Positions 16,886-25,541 of a stretch of DNA of 64,000 nucleotides are shown in pieces. Position 1 is the stretch's first letter. Each line of letters opens with the position of its first letter. The position numbers and the translations under genes were made by a program. This DNA comes from Bradyrhizobium sp. KBS0727 (lineage in GTDB: Bacteria > Pseudomonadota > Alphaproteobacteria > Rhizobiales > Xanthobacteraceae), in assembly GCF_005937885.2 (NCBI RefSeq), contig NZ_CP042176.1, positions 7,187,501 to 7,251,500 on the forward strand, read 5' to 3'. The notes below the pieces were generated by a model. That model made no database searches and was not told the origin of the DNA. It was given only the letters and a program-made list of their open reading frames with translations.

Positions 16886-17857
16886 ATGATCGACCGCAGG
16901 GTCTTTGTCGCGACAATCGGTGCGGCGCTAACCGTTTGGCCCGAGCAGCTTCTAGCGCAGGCCACGACCGGCAAAATCGGATACCTGCACCCGATTACGA
17001 TAAGTCCGAGCCATATCACCTTCTCCATCTTGAGCAAGGAATGGCAGCGTCTGGGCTACGTGGAGGGCGAAACCTTACTCGCCCGCTCCGGCGAGCAGGA
17101 CCTGGAACGTCTCCCGGCGTTGCTCCGCGATCTGATCGGCAAGGGCGTCGGCGTCCTGGTAGTGGTCGGGGCGGACGCCGTGCGAGTGGCGGCAGAAACC
17201 ACCAAGACCACGCCGATCGTCGCCATCGATATGGAGACCGACCCGGTTCAGACGGGCCTCGTTACCAGCTATGCCCAGCCTGGCGGCGACGTGACCGGTC
17301 TTTTCTTGGACCTCCCCTCTTTAGCCACCAAATGGATTGAGTTGATGCGGGAGGTTGTACCGGGGCTCGAGCGCATTGCATTTGCATGGCAGCCCAGAAC
17401 CGGCCGCAGTCAGCTCGACATTGCTCTTGGCGCTGCTCGAGCGTTGGGCATCGAAGCCGTTGTCTTGGAAACCGAAGTTTCAGATGACTTCGGAGCGAAG
17501 TTTTCACATCTTGCCGGACCTAAGCGGACCGGCATTATCCAACTCACATTTCCGGGCGTGACTACCGTGTCGGCCAGATACGCTGCGGCGGCCCAATCGC
17601 ACGGTATTCCAACCATGACATTCCTTCGTACCGCGGTGAAGGATGGGCTCTTGATGAGCTACGGACCGAATCAGGAAGATTATTTCCCACGCGCCATTCA
17701 GATCGCGGACCGGATATTGCGGGGCAGCAAAGTCGGCGACATCCCAATCGAACGGCCTACAAAATTCGAATTCGTTCTGAACCTCAAAACCGCAAACGCA
17801 CTCGGCCTCACCTTGTCCCCAATGCTGCTTGCGCGCGCCGACCAGGTGTTCGAATAG
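16886..17857 (+). CDS. ABC_sub_bind family periplasmic substrate-binding protein
   Basis: A 323-residue exported protein. The signal peptide MIDRRVFVATIGAALTVWPEQLLAQA has a twin-arginine-like start and an AQA cleavage site. The mature part shows the family features IGYLHP near the N-terminus, ELMREVVPGLERIAF in the middle, and NLKTANALGLTLSPMLLARAD at the end. Bradyrhizobia carry dozens of these orphan binding proteins, and none here has a neighbouring permease or ATPase. Ligands are mostly unknown. The ATG at 16886 has GGAGGGG upstream. The frame continues further upstream, but that part is the ghost start described separately. Confidence 0.9.
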   Translation: MIDRRVFVATIGAALTVWPEQLLAQATTGKIGYLHPITISPSHITFSILSKEWQRLGYVEGETLLARSGEQDLERLPALLRDLIGKGVGVLVVVGADAVRVAAETTKTTPIVAIDMETDPVQTGLVTSYAQPGGDVTGLFLDLPSLATKWIELMREVVPGLERIAFAWQPRTGRSQLDIALGAARALGIEAVVLETEVSDDFGAKFSHLAGPKRTGIIQLTFPGVTTVSARYAAAAQSHGIPTMTFLRTAVKDGLLMSYGPNQEDYFPRAIQIADRILRGSKVGDIPIERPTKFEFVLNLKTANALGLTLSPMLLARADQVFE

Positions 17858-18007
17858 CAGGCCCATGTCTGCTCATTGGCACCTTTGAGACATGCCAACG
17901 CGCCCTGAGGCGGTTGCGCAGGAACACTGGACCAGCGCGTCACCCGTCAAACAGGCACAATTTACTCCGACGCTTCCAGCGCGGAGCAGCAGGCCGGGAG
18001 GTATAAC

Positions 18008-18889
18008 GTGGCAGATCGGAAGGCAGGCATCATTGGACTGGGCATCATGGGCGGCGCGATCGCCCGCAACCTGGTCGAACGCGGCTGGGGAGTTATTGGA
18101 TTCGACACCGACCCGTCGCGCCGGAACGGGCTTGCGCTTGCCGGCGTGACCATCGTCGACGGCGCGCGCGCCGTCGCGTCCCACGCCTCGACGATCCTGA
18201 CCAGCCTGCCCAACGCCGATGCCGCCAATGCCGTCGCGACCGAGATTGCCGCGTCTGGCCTGCCCGCGCGTATCGTCGTCGAGACCAGCACGCTCACCAT
18301 CGCCGACAAGCTGCGCTTCAAGGCCATTCTCGAGCCCGCCGGTCATATTGCGCTCGACTGTCCGCTCAGCGGAACCGGCGCGCAGGCCGCGGTCCGCGAC
18401 CTCGTCGTCTATGCAAGCGGCGACAAGGCCGCGATCGCGCAATATGCCGGCCTGTTTGCCGACTTTGCCAAGCAGAGCGCCGATCTCGGCGACTACGGCA
18501 ACGGCAGCCGGATGAAATTCGTCGCCAACCATCTGGTCGCGATCCACAACGTGGCCTCGGCCGAAGCGATGCTGCTGGCCGAGCGGGCCGGGCTCGATCT
18601 GAACCAGGTGATCGAGATGGTCGCGCCGGGCGCCGGCGGGTCGCGGATGTTCCAGATGCGGGCGCCGATGATGGCCAGCCGCAGCTATGAACCGGCCACG
18701 ATGCGGATCTCGACCTGGAAAAAGGACATGGCCATCATCGCCGAATTCGCCGGCGAGCTCGGCTGCGAAACGCCGCTGTTTACGTTGACGCAGCCGGTTT
18801 ACACAAAGGCGATGGCGATGGGATTGGGCCATCAGGACACCGCCGCCGTGTTCGAGGTGTTGAAGGCGAACGACGAAGCGGGCGACTGA
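18008..18889 (+). CDS. NAD(P)-dependent beta-hydroxyacid dehydrogenase (3-hydroxyisobutyrate dehydrogenase-like)
   Basis: A 293-residue oxidoreductase. The Rossmann motif is IIGLGIMGGAIA at residues 8-19. The substrate loop is DCPLSGTGAQA (117-127), and the catalytic Lys is K170 in GSRMKFVANHLVAIHN. It oxidises a beta-hydroxy acid to the semialdehyde or keto acid; the exact substrate (hydroxyisobutyrate, tartronate semialdehyde, or another) cannot be told by eye. The start is GTG at 18008 with GGGAGG eight bases before it. Confidence 0.9.
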   Translation: MADRKAGIIGLGIMGGAIARNLVERGWGVIGFDTDPSRRNGLALAGVTIVDGARAVASHASTILTSLPNADAANAVATEIAASGLPARIVVETSTLTIADKLRFKAILEPAGHIALDCPLSGTGAQAAVRDLVVYASGDKAAIAQYAGLFADFAKQSADLGDYGNGSRMKFVANHLVAIHNVASAEAMLLAERAGLDLNQVIEMVAPGAGGSRMFQMRAPMMASRSYEPATMRISTWKKDMAIIAEFAGELGCETPLFTLTQPVYTKAMAMGLGHQDTAAVFEVLKANDEAGD

Positions 18890-18916
18890 AGCGGTGACGT
18901 CTCTGCAGAGATCGAA

Positions 18917-19729
18917 CTATTGTTCGGTCCGGCGTGCCGGCTTTTCGCCCGACGGCGAAGCCGAGATATCGAAGTCGAACCCGTGATTGAACGGCTCGTT
19001 CGCAAGTTCGAAGTGCCACCATTCCCTGAAATAGGGGCGGAAGCCGGCTTCCCTCATAAAGGCTTTCAGCATCTGGCGGTTGCCTGACGCCACCGCGCCG
19101 ACGCGCGCGTTTGAGGTATTGCCGAGCACGTCGAGGCAATCGTAGCCGGTGCCGAAATCGATCGTGCCATCCTCAAATCGTTCGCCCCTGGGCGCGGTAC
19201 ATGCCCTGAGCGGCGGCAGCGGGCCTGGCTGCGCCGGCGTGGCAAACGCAGACGGCACGATGCCGAGGTCTACCGTGCTGCCGCGCGAATGCGCCGAACG
19301 AACGGCGAGATAGCCAAGCGCAAACAGGCTTTGCTTGTCGGTGCGTGGATAGAACGCGGCCTTCATCTCGGTGCGGGCCGGATCCCGGCTCCACCGCCAG
19401 AAATCATCGACGGCGCGCTTCGGCCGATAGCAATCCCAGACGATGAGCGAGAGATTTTTCCCGGCCAGTTTGCTTTGCACCGCCTTGAGCGCCGCGGCGG
19501 CAGGCCCGCTCAGGATGCACTCGGCGGCGAGGTAGCCCTTGATCGGCCGGCCCACGAAGTTGTGCGATCCGGCATAGCGAATGTCCTGAACGATGGTGGG
19601 ATCGACTTCACGCAGATAGACGAAACCCCTGGGCAAAGCGGAACCAGCCAGCGCCGCAACCGGCAGCAGCAACGATATCAGGGCAAGGCCCATCCGGATC
19701 AGCATCTTACGGCGCTCGTGGCGTGGCAT
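18917..19729 (-). CDS. Exported D-Ala-D-Ala dipeptidase (VanX / M15D family)
   Basis: A 270-residue secreted zinc peptidase. After a signal peptide (about 1-29, ending LAGSA), all VanX active-site residues are visible: R102 (DCYRP), zinc ligands H147 and D154 (SAHSRGSTVD), catalytic E236 and zinc ligand H239 (EWWHF). VanX and DdpX proteins cut D-Ala-D-Ala; in non-resistant bacteria they recycle or use the dipeptide for growth. There is no vanHA pair nearby, so a resistance role is not supported. The amidase gene ends 18 bases before its start on the same strand. Confidence 0.92.
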   Translation of the reverse strand: MPRHERRKMLIRMGLALISLLLPVAALAGSALPRGFVYLREVDPTIVQDIRYAGSHNFVGRPIKGYLAAECILSGPAAAALKAVQSKLAGKNLSLIVWDCYRPKRAVDDFWRWSRDPARTEMKAAFYPRTDKQSLFALGYLAVRSAHSRGSTVDLGIVPSAFATPAQPGPLPPLRACTAPRGERFEDGTIDFGTGYDCLDVLGNTSNARVGAVASGNRQMLKAFMREAGFRPYFREWWHFELANEPFNHGFDFDISASPSGEKPARRTEQ

Positions 19730-19747
19730 CGGGTTCGCGTCACGCCG

Positions 19748-20761
19748 TCAGAGCGGACCGAGGATGGCCCAGCGGGAATCGCAGAATTCCCTCACCGCCG
19801 TAGCGACACCGCTGCTGATGATGTTGCGGTGCTCGGCGGAGTCCATCTTGAGTTCTTCATCCCGGTTGATGATCGAGCCGGCCTCCAGCAGGACGGCGGG
19901 CATCCGGGTCGATTTCAGCACGATCAGCTTGTCGTAGCTGTAGACACCGGTTTCCTTGTTCAGGAGCGGATGCTGGTTCTTGCCCATGATCGGCAGGGTA
20001 AATTGCCGGGCATATTCCAGGCCCTGGGCCTTCATTTCCCTGGCCAGCAGTTCGGCGAAGGCGAGGCTGGTGCCAAAGTCCGGATTGTTGCGGGAGACGA
20101 AGACGGAATAGCCGCTGAAGCGGTCGCTGAAATGGCTTTTCTTGCCCTCGAACTCCCAGTCCTCGAGCAGCTTGTCGGGCACGGAGTCATGATGGATCGA
20201 CAGCAGGAGATTGGCGGGCAGATTGTTGGCGGTGGCGACACGCTTGACGAGACTACGTCTGGCCTTGCCCTCGGTGACGAGCAATCGGGTCGCGGCAAAG
20301 CCATCGGCCCTCAATTTCTCCTCGATCACCCGCGCCAGGCGCAGGTTGAAGATGAATTCGGCCTTGTTGCGGGCGCTGATCGCGCCCTCCGATTCGGCGG
20401 TGTGTCCGACATCCACGACGATGCGGAACTTTTGCGGTTCGCATCTGGTAGTGACCAGTTTCGAGGCAGCCGGATTCGGCGCCGCCGGTGCCGACGTGAC
20501 AAGCTTTGCCGTGCGGAACTTTGGCGGGGCCGCAGGTTTCGCCGACTTAGCCTGCTTTTGCACGGTGGCATGCTTTGGCGCCGTGGCATGCTTTGGCGAT
20601 TTGCCGGGCTTCGACGACCCCTTGAAGACATCCGAAAGCCAGCCGGCGTCGCTCGCCTCGATCGGCAGCAGCAGCAACGCAACTGTCGCGGCGGCGATGG
20701 TGCGACGGCAGAACCAGCCGCTCGAGCCCGCCTTGGCTGATTTTCGCGCGACCGACGGCAA
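19748..20761 (-). CDS. Exported N-acetylmuramoyl-L-alanine amidase (Amidase_3)
   Basis: A 337-residue protein. A signal segment (about 17-40) and a Lys/Pro/Ala-rich linker (about 50-105) precede the zinc amidase domain. Its ligands are H120 (VDVGHT), E135 (NKAEFIFN) and H190 (SIHHDS), and E293 (LLEAGSIINRDEE) is the catalytic glutamate. It removes stem peptides from peptidoglycan during cell separation or turnover. No AMIN or LysM domain is present, so targeting must rely on the linker or partners. It is followed directly by the VanX-like gene and preceded by an unassigned exported protein. Confidence 0.92.
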   Translation of the reverse strand: MPSVARKSAKAGSSGWFCRRTIAAATVALLLLPIEASDAGWLSDVFKGSSKPGKSPKHATAPKHATVQKQAKSAKPAAPPKFRTAKLVTSAPAAPNPAASKLVTTRCEPQKFRIVVDVGHTAESEGAISARNKAEFIFNLRLARVIEEKLRADGFAATRLLVTEGKARRSLVKRVATANNLPANLLLSIHHDSVPDKLLEDWEFEGKKSHFSDRFSGYSVFVSRNNPDFGTSLAFAELLAREMKAQGLEYARQFTLPIMGKNQHPLLNKETGVYSYDKLIVLKSTRMPAVLLEAGSIINRDEELKMDSAEHRNIISSGVATAVREFCDSRWAILGPL

Positions 20762-20907
20762 TTGCTGCTTTCCCCGGAATGATTCCTGTCCGCGCGCTCA
20801 GCATGACGGCAGCCGGCGCTTTTTAACAGCGATTATCGGCCGCGGAACCACGGAAATTGGCGGCGCGCCGGCCGGCGCGGGCCGACGTCAACCCGTATCA
20901 ACCCTTA

Positions 20908-22020
20908 TCAACCCTTGGGCCGCGCCTTGATCTCCTCGAAGGTGGCAAGCGCCCGTTCGAATTTTTCATTGAAGAGAAACATCGCATCCATGACTTCGCG
21001 GAAGGTTGCGGATGTCCTCGCCCTGTCGGCCTGCCCGAAGGCGAAGACGCTGTTGTTGCGCAGATATTTCATGATGGTCGGGTCGGAGATCCGATAGCCG
21101 AGCAGGTTGCCCGACTTGAGCGCGGACCGGGTCGGGCTGGGTATGATCTGGATCAGTTCAAACAGCTTCATCTGGTCGACCGGATTGGGCAACGTTTTCA
21201 CGATCGCCGGTATCTGCGCAAACAGTTCCGCATGCGCGTTCATCAGCCCGTCGCGTACCGCGGTCCAGTGATTGTAACGGTGGTCGAGACTACCAGCCCG
21301 CGCCTCTTCCTTGTCGTCGCGGGCGACCAGCGCGGGATCGAAGGCTGCGACCTGTGGCTTGATCGCGGCCCATTTCTTCCGGCCGTTCTGATCCTCGGAC
21401 GGGCCGGTCTGAAAACTTCCCTTGTAGGTATTCGAGCGCGCATTGCCGATGTTCTGGTTGCCGTTGGTTTCGGCAAAGAACAGCCCGAGGCTGATGCGGC
21501 CTGCGGCTTCGGCCGTCGCCGCATCGAGCCCCTTGGCGCGCGCGATCGCGGTGCCGAGGTCAGCCACGTCCTTGAAGGGAGTTGCCGAGTCTTGCGCATT
21601 CGGCGGCGGGGCCTGCATGATCTCGAACAGCTTCTTGTAGTCGTCGATCAGCGGTTCGCTGTCGGCGTCGAAATAGGCCGGCGGAATTTTGAACTTGTTG
21701 GGCCGGCCGATTTTCGACGGCAGCACGTCGGTGAGGTCCTTGCGCGCGCCCATCATGACGTTGCGTGCGAGGTAAAGCGCCTGCCCCGGCAGGTTCGGCA
21801 GTTGGTTCGAGGCGATCTGCGCGCGCCGCTGGGCGAGGATCTCCCGAAAATTCCGGACCGCATCGTCGTAGGTGTTGAGCGCATCCGACTGCTGCTTGGT
21901 CAGCGCGCCCACTTGCGCCATCGCGGGAGACACCGGGCCGAACTGGCCGATGGCGGCCGAAATCAAGGAGAGCCCGAGAACGAGAACCGCAGGCGCGGCG
22001 CGATAGATTTTGGTTCTCAT
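20908..22020 (-). CDS. Exported protein of unknown family with a lysozyme-like motif
   Basis: A 370-residue protein with a signal peptide ending near PAMAQ (residue 36). I do not recognise the family. Residues 176-206 hold a suggestive pattern: SLGLFFAE at 177-184, then TNGN at 185-188, then NTYKGSFQTG at 197-206. The order (Glu at the end of a helix, then N/S, then G-x-F-Q) resembles the active-site helix and following loop of SLT and lysozyme-like enzymes, with E184 as the candidate acid. The rest is helical. It lies upstream of an amidase and a D-Ala-D-Ala dipeptidase on the same strand, which supports a cell-wall role. That role is inference. Confidence 0.75.
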   Translation of the reverse strand: MRTKIYRAAPAVLVLGLSLISAAIGQFGPVSPAMAQVGALTKQQSDALNTYDDAVRNFREILAQRRAQIASNQLPNLPGQALYLARNVMMGARKDLTDVLPSKIGRPNKFKIPPAYFDADSEPLIDDYKKLFEIMQAPPPNAQDSATPFKDVADLGTAIARAKGLDAATAEAAGRISLGLFFAETNGNQNIGNARSNTYKGSFQTGPSEDQNGRKKWAAIKPQVAAFDPALVARDDKEEARAGSLDHRYNHWTAVRDGLMNAHAELFAQIPAIVKTLPNPVDQMKLFELIQIIPSPTRSALKSGNLLGYRISDPTIMKYLRNNSVFAFGQADRARTSATFREVMDAMFLFNEKFERALATFEEIKARPKG

Positions 22021-22138
22021 GGCAATCCCCAGCGCTCAAGCTTCAGCCTGATACCATGCCACGCGATGGTAAGCGACGTACGCCTTGCAAGACGATTACG
22101 TTAGCCCAAGCGGGTTCGGGAATCCCCCGCCGGGGAAA

Positions 22139-22170
22139 CGCAGGTCGCTCGTTCGTCCGAGTGACCTGCG
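22139..22170 (-). terminator. Hairpin downstream of the esterase gene
   Basis: A 13-bp stem (cgcaggtcgctcg with cgagtgacctgcg, one wobble pair) around a six-base loop, about 45 bases beyond the esterase stop. On the minus strand it is followed by only three T residues, so termination is plausible but weak. Confidence 0.35.
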
Positions 22171-22213
22171 TTCGTTGACCCGATCCGGCTTTTAACAAGC
22201 CTGTCATCGTTGA

Positions 22214-23245
22214 TCAGGGTACCAGATGCTCCCGGATCCCCGCCGTCGCTTGCGCGATGGCGGCCTGCGTCGAGGGAACGTTGCGCAGCGCGTTGAGCAG
22301 CACGAAGTCATGGATCGTGCCGTTGTACCGGACCGCATCGACCTGCACGCCGGCGTCCTTCAGCTTGCGGGCATAGGCCTCGCCCTCATCGCGCAAAGGA
22401 CAATTCTCCGCGGTGATGACCAGAGCCGGCGGCAGTCCCTTCAGCTGTTCCGTGCTGGCGCGCAGCGGAGAGACATAGGGGTTGTTGCGGGTGGCCTCGT
22501 CCGGCGCGTACAGATCCCACCCGTACTTCATGAACGAGCGAGAGAGAAAGCGACCGGTGCCATATTCGTGATAGGACTTGGTATCGACGCTGGCGTCGGT
22601 CGCCGGGATCATGAGAATCTGGTAACCGATCTTCGGACCGTTACGATCCTTGGCCATCAGGCTGAGCGCGGCCGTCATGTTGCCGCCGACGGAGTTGCCC
22701 GCAACTGCGATGCGTCCACCATCGGCGCCGATCTCTTCGGCGTGTTCGGATACCCATTTGAGCACAGCGTAGCTCTCCTCGAGCTGGGTCGGGAATTTCG
22801 CTGCCGGCAACGGGGTGTATTCGACGAACACGCCGATTTGGCCGGAGCCGACAACGAGGTCTCGCAGCAGGCGCTGATGGTTCTGGAAATTCCCGACGAG
22901 CCAGACGCCGCCGTGAATGAAGAGGAGGACGCCAGGCTTTCCGCTGACCTTCTCTGGCTTCATGATGTAGGTCTTCACGGTCCGGCCATTCTCGGTGATT
23001 GTCTTCTCCGTCGTCGTGACACCGGACATGTCGACGGGCGTCTTCGATTGCAGCGCTGTCAGGATGTCCTGAGGCTTGGGCTGCGGCAGCTCCCAGAAGG
23101 GAGAGCTGTCCTTGTTGATCTCGGCCAGGAATGCGCGGACGTGGGGGTCGATCCGTGCGTCCGTGGCGGGGTTCGGAGCGGCTGCGGCAAAGCTGGTCAT
23201 CAGGCTTGCTCCAGCCAGAGCGACGAATTTGAGAGTCTTGTTCAC
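22214..23245 (-). CDS. Exported alpha/beta hydrolase (HSL-type esterase)
   Basis: A 343-residue protein with a signal peptide ending FAAAA (about residue 23). The oxyanion motif HGG lies at 111-113 (FIHGGVW). The catalytic triad fits S185 (AGNSVGG), D286 (LRDEGEAYA) and H312 (IHDFVL), which is the hormone-sensitive-lipase family layout. It acts on short acyl esters or similar compounds, probably in the periplasm. The open frame extends to 23608, but only the GTG at 23245 gives a signal peptide, and AAGGAA lies eight bases before it. It is divergent from an AraC-type regulator, which may control it. Confidence 0.88.
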   Translation of the reverse strand: MNKTLKFVALAGASLMTSFAAAAPNPATDARIDPHVRAFLAEINKDSSPFWELPQPKPQDILTALQSKTPVDMSGVTTTEKTITENGRTVKTYIMKPEKVSGKPGVLLFIHGGVWLVGNFQNHQRLLRDLVVGSGQIGVFVEYTPLPAAKFPTQLEESYAVLKWVSEHAEEIGADGGRIAVAGNSVGGNMTAALSLMAKDRNGPKIGYQILMIPATDASVDTKSYHEYGTGRFLSRSFMKYGWDLYAPDEATRNNPYVSPLRASTEQLKGLPPALVITAENCPLRDEGEAYARKLKDAGVQVDAVRYNGTIHDFVLLNALRNVPSTQAAIAQATAGIREHLVP

Positions 23246-23549
23246 GATGCTGTTCCTTCTTGTGGGTTGGGTGGATGTTTTGACCTCGTCGGTGCGCCGG
23301 CGAGGGTGGGCTCGAAGTGGCTGCACACTAGGGTTTGACCGCGAGGACGGTCTTTGCCCGGCCTGCTGTTCCTTTGATCCGGCTTGCTGCGTTTGGTCCG
23401 AGGAAGGCAACGGCCCTGCCCAAGGCGTTGGCAAACCATGATTGCCGCCTGCACGGCAGAGCTCAAAAATCCAGCATTTGAAAGGGGTTGCGCGCGCTTG
23501 ACGCCCGCCTTGACCGGGAGGTACGCTTTGAGTGGTCGGGGAGCCGCCT

Positions 23550-24500
23550 GTGTCTGCCAAGCCCCTTAAGGACGCCAAAACACCCGATGATGCCGGCCCA
23601 CTTTCCAAGGACTGGCAAGTCGATGGTCTGAGAAAATATCCGCGCTCAAGACTTCTGTTGTCATCGGCCGATCGAGGCTGGACGACGATGTCGGCCGAGT
23701 TGCGGTCTCATTCAGCCGGCAGGATCGTCTCGATCGAGCAACAGAGCGTCGAGGTCGTCATCGCCCTGGCCGGGGCAGACGGTCCGGTCAGGCGGACTGG
23801 TGCAGGACGGCAGGAGCAAACGCGACCGGACGCCGGGACGATCTGGCTGGTTCCGACAGGGGTCGGGCCCGAGGAAATCGTGATCGCGGCGCCGATGCCG
23901 CAAACGCTTCATCTGTTTCTGCCGATCCAGCAGTTCGACTCCCTAGCCGACCAATACAATCTCGGCAAATCCCTGGTCCGCTCCGTGCAGTATGTCGGCG
24001 GCTTGAACGACGAACTGATCAGGCAGGTGGCGGATTCAGTTCTCAATGAGCTGTCGGAGCAGACCGCAACAAGCCGCATGGTCGCCGAGATGTCCTCACT
24101 GATGCTCGCGACACGCTTAATCCAGAATTACGTCGATCGAAACCTGATCGATCGCATCACGGGTTCGGCTCGTTCGCTCGATCATGCGAGGATGCGACGT
24201 GTCCTGGACTACATCGACCAAAATCTCGAGGAAGAATTCACCATCAACGACCTCGCGGGGGTGGCCCATCTCAGCCTATTCCATTTCGCGCGGATGTTCG
24301 CCAACGCGATGGGTATGCCGCCACAACGCTATGTCAGCACGCGGCGTCTCGAGGCCGCAAAGAAGATGATCGGCGCCGGCCGATTTCCCTTAAGCGAAAT
24401 CGCATTTCGCTCAGGCTTCTCCTCACAGGCCAGCTTCACGCGCGCGTTCCGACGCGCCACCAATATGACGCCAGGAGAATTCAGGCAGCACGGCCGATAA
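23550..24500 (+). CDS. AraC family transcriptional regulator
   Basis: A 316-residue protein. The C-terminal 100 residues form the double helix-turn-helix of AraC proteins (MRRVLDYIDQNLEEEFTIN, then LAGVAHLSLFHFARMFANAM, and FPLSEIAFRSGFSSQASFTR). The N-terminal part is a sensor domain of unknown ligand. Both GTG 23532 and GTG 23550 are in frame; the second has GGGGAG at good spacing and is preferred. It faces the esterase gene across about 300 bases that contain no other gene, so it probably regulates that gene. Confidence 0.9.
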   Translation: MSAKPLKDAKTPDDAGPLSKDWQVDGLRKYPRSRLLLSSADRGWTTMSAELRSHSAGRIVSIEQQSVEVVIALAGADGPVRRTGAGRQEQTRPDAGTIWLVPTGVGPEEIVIAAPMPQTLHLFLPIQQFDSLADQYNLGKSLVRSVQYVGGLNDELIRQVADSVLNELSEQTATSRMVAEMSSLMLATRLIQNYVDRNLIDRITGSARSLDHARMRRVLDYIDQNLEEEFTINDLAGVAHLSLFHFARMFANAMGMPPQRYVSTRRLEAAKKMIGAGRFPLSEIAFRSGFSSQASFTRAFRRATNMTPGEFRQHGR

Positions 24501-24514
24501 CGGCATTCAGCCGA

Positions 24515-25456
24515 TCACAGATTCGGATCCGGCGCGATTTCCGCCCGCGCCGCCTCCGGCTTGTTGACGAGATAGAGCCCGGCGACAACCAGCAGCGCCG
24601 CGGCGCCGAAGGCAAGCGTCAGCTGGTCCTTCATGATGAAGTAGGCAGCAACCACGCCGAACAACGGCGTGATGAAAGTGAAGGCAGACAATTTGCTGGC
24701 CGAATAGGTTTTTACCAGCGCGAACCACAGCACGAAGGTGCAGCCGACCACCCAGATCGCCTGATAGGCCAAGAGCGAGATCGACAGCAGGCTCGGCATA
24801 TGGCTGATGGTCTCGCCCGACAGCCACGACGCCCCGCCCAAAATCGGTATCGACACCGCGACCTGGTAGCCGAGCGCCTTTTCCGGCGCCGCGTTGCGCA
24901 GGCCCGTTCCCTTGGCGATCAGCGTGGTCGCCGCCCACAGCGCGCCACCGGCGACCACCAGGAGATCGCCGAGCAACACCTTGGCATCGACGTTCGGTTG
25001 CGGCACGCCGATCGCGAGCGCCACGCCGGCGAAACTCAAAGCGAGTCCGCCCCATTGCATGGCCGACAGCCGCTCGCCGAGAAACTGATAGGAGCCCAGC
25101 GCGACGAAAAACGGCGCGGTGTAGAGAAACACCGCCGCGCGCGACGCCGACGTGAACACCAGTCCGGTAAAGATCAGCACGAATTCAATTCCGAACAGCA
25201 CGCCCGCCAGCAGACCGGGACCAAGCGTACCGTCGCGCTCAAAGAATTTGACGCCGCGGAACCAGCCGACCGCCAGCATCACCGGCAACGCGCCGGCGGA
25301 GCGGATCAGCGCCTGCATCATTGGCGGCACGTCGGGCAGCGCCAGCTTGACGGCGATCTGGTTGAAACCCCAGCTGAGGCACAGCATCAGCATCAAGGCG
25401 ATGGCGCCCGGCGTGAGCGCACGCGCGGCGGACGGCTTCAGTTGAGTGGACGACAT
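24515..25456 (-). CDS. DMT superfamily (EamA) transporter
   Basis: A 313-residue protein with ten hydrophobic segments in two repeated five-helix EamA halves (about 17-150 and 165-300). Such proteins export metabolites or amino acids; the substrate is unknown. The N-terminal helix pattern LCLSWGFNQIAVKLALPDVP is typical. GAGGA lies four bases before the ATG. It is convergent with the AraC gene across 14 bases and lies downstream of the Zur-like regulator, with a repeat element in the gap. Confidence 0.9.
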   Translation of the reverse strand: MSSTQLKPSAARALTPGAIALMLMLCLSWGFNQIAVKLALPDVPPMMQALIRSAGALPVMLAVGWFRGVKFFERDGTLGPGLLAGVLFGIEFVLIFTGLVFTSASRAAVFLYTAPFFVALGSYQFLGERLSAMQWGGLALSFAGVALAIGVPQPNVDAKVLLGDLLVVAGGALWAATTLIAKGTGLRNAAPEKALGYQVAVSIPILGGASWLSGETISHMPSLLSISLLAYQAIWVVGCTFVLWFALVKTYSASKLSAFTFITPLFGVVAAYFIMKDQLTLAFGAAALLVVAGLYLVNKPEAARAEIAPDPNL

Positions 25457-25494
25457 TGATCCTCGTGGCCGGCTTGACGCCGTGTTCTTACAGA

Positions 25495-25541
25495 CATGAT
25501 CCCGAAAAGTGGACTTCCGGTTTTCGGATAAAGATCATGCC
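25495..25541. repeat. Dispersed repeat, CATGATC-N-CCGGTTTTCGG family
   Basis: A short inverted element with catgatc at one end and gatcatg at the other, and a core reading cgaaaagtggacttccggtt. Related copies, in either orientation, occur at 45841-45882 and 63882-63924. It sits between the DMT transporter and the Zur-like gene. Confidence 0.7.

Noticed and set aside
18917..19729. Vancomycin-resistance role for the VanX-like gene
   Set aside because: No VanH or VanA partner is adjacent; the neighbours are an amidase and an exported unknown, which fits wall turnover.
19289..20740. 483-residue open frame on the plus strand opposite the VanX and amidase genes
   Set aside because: It is a high-GC antisense shadow. 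The protein is Arg/Gly/His-rich without domains, while the minus strand encodes proteins with intact active sites.
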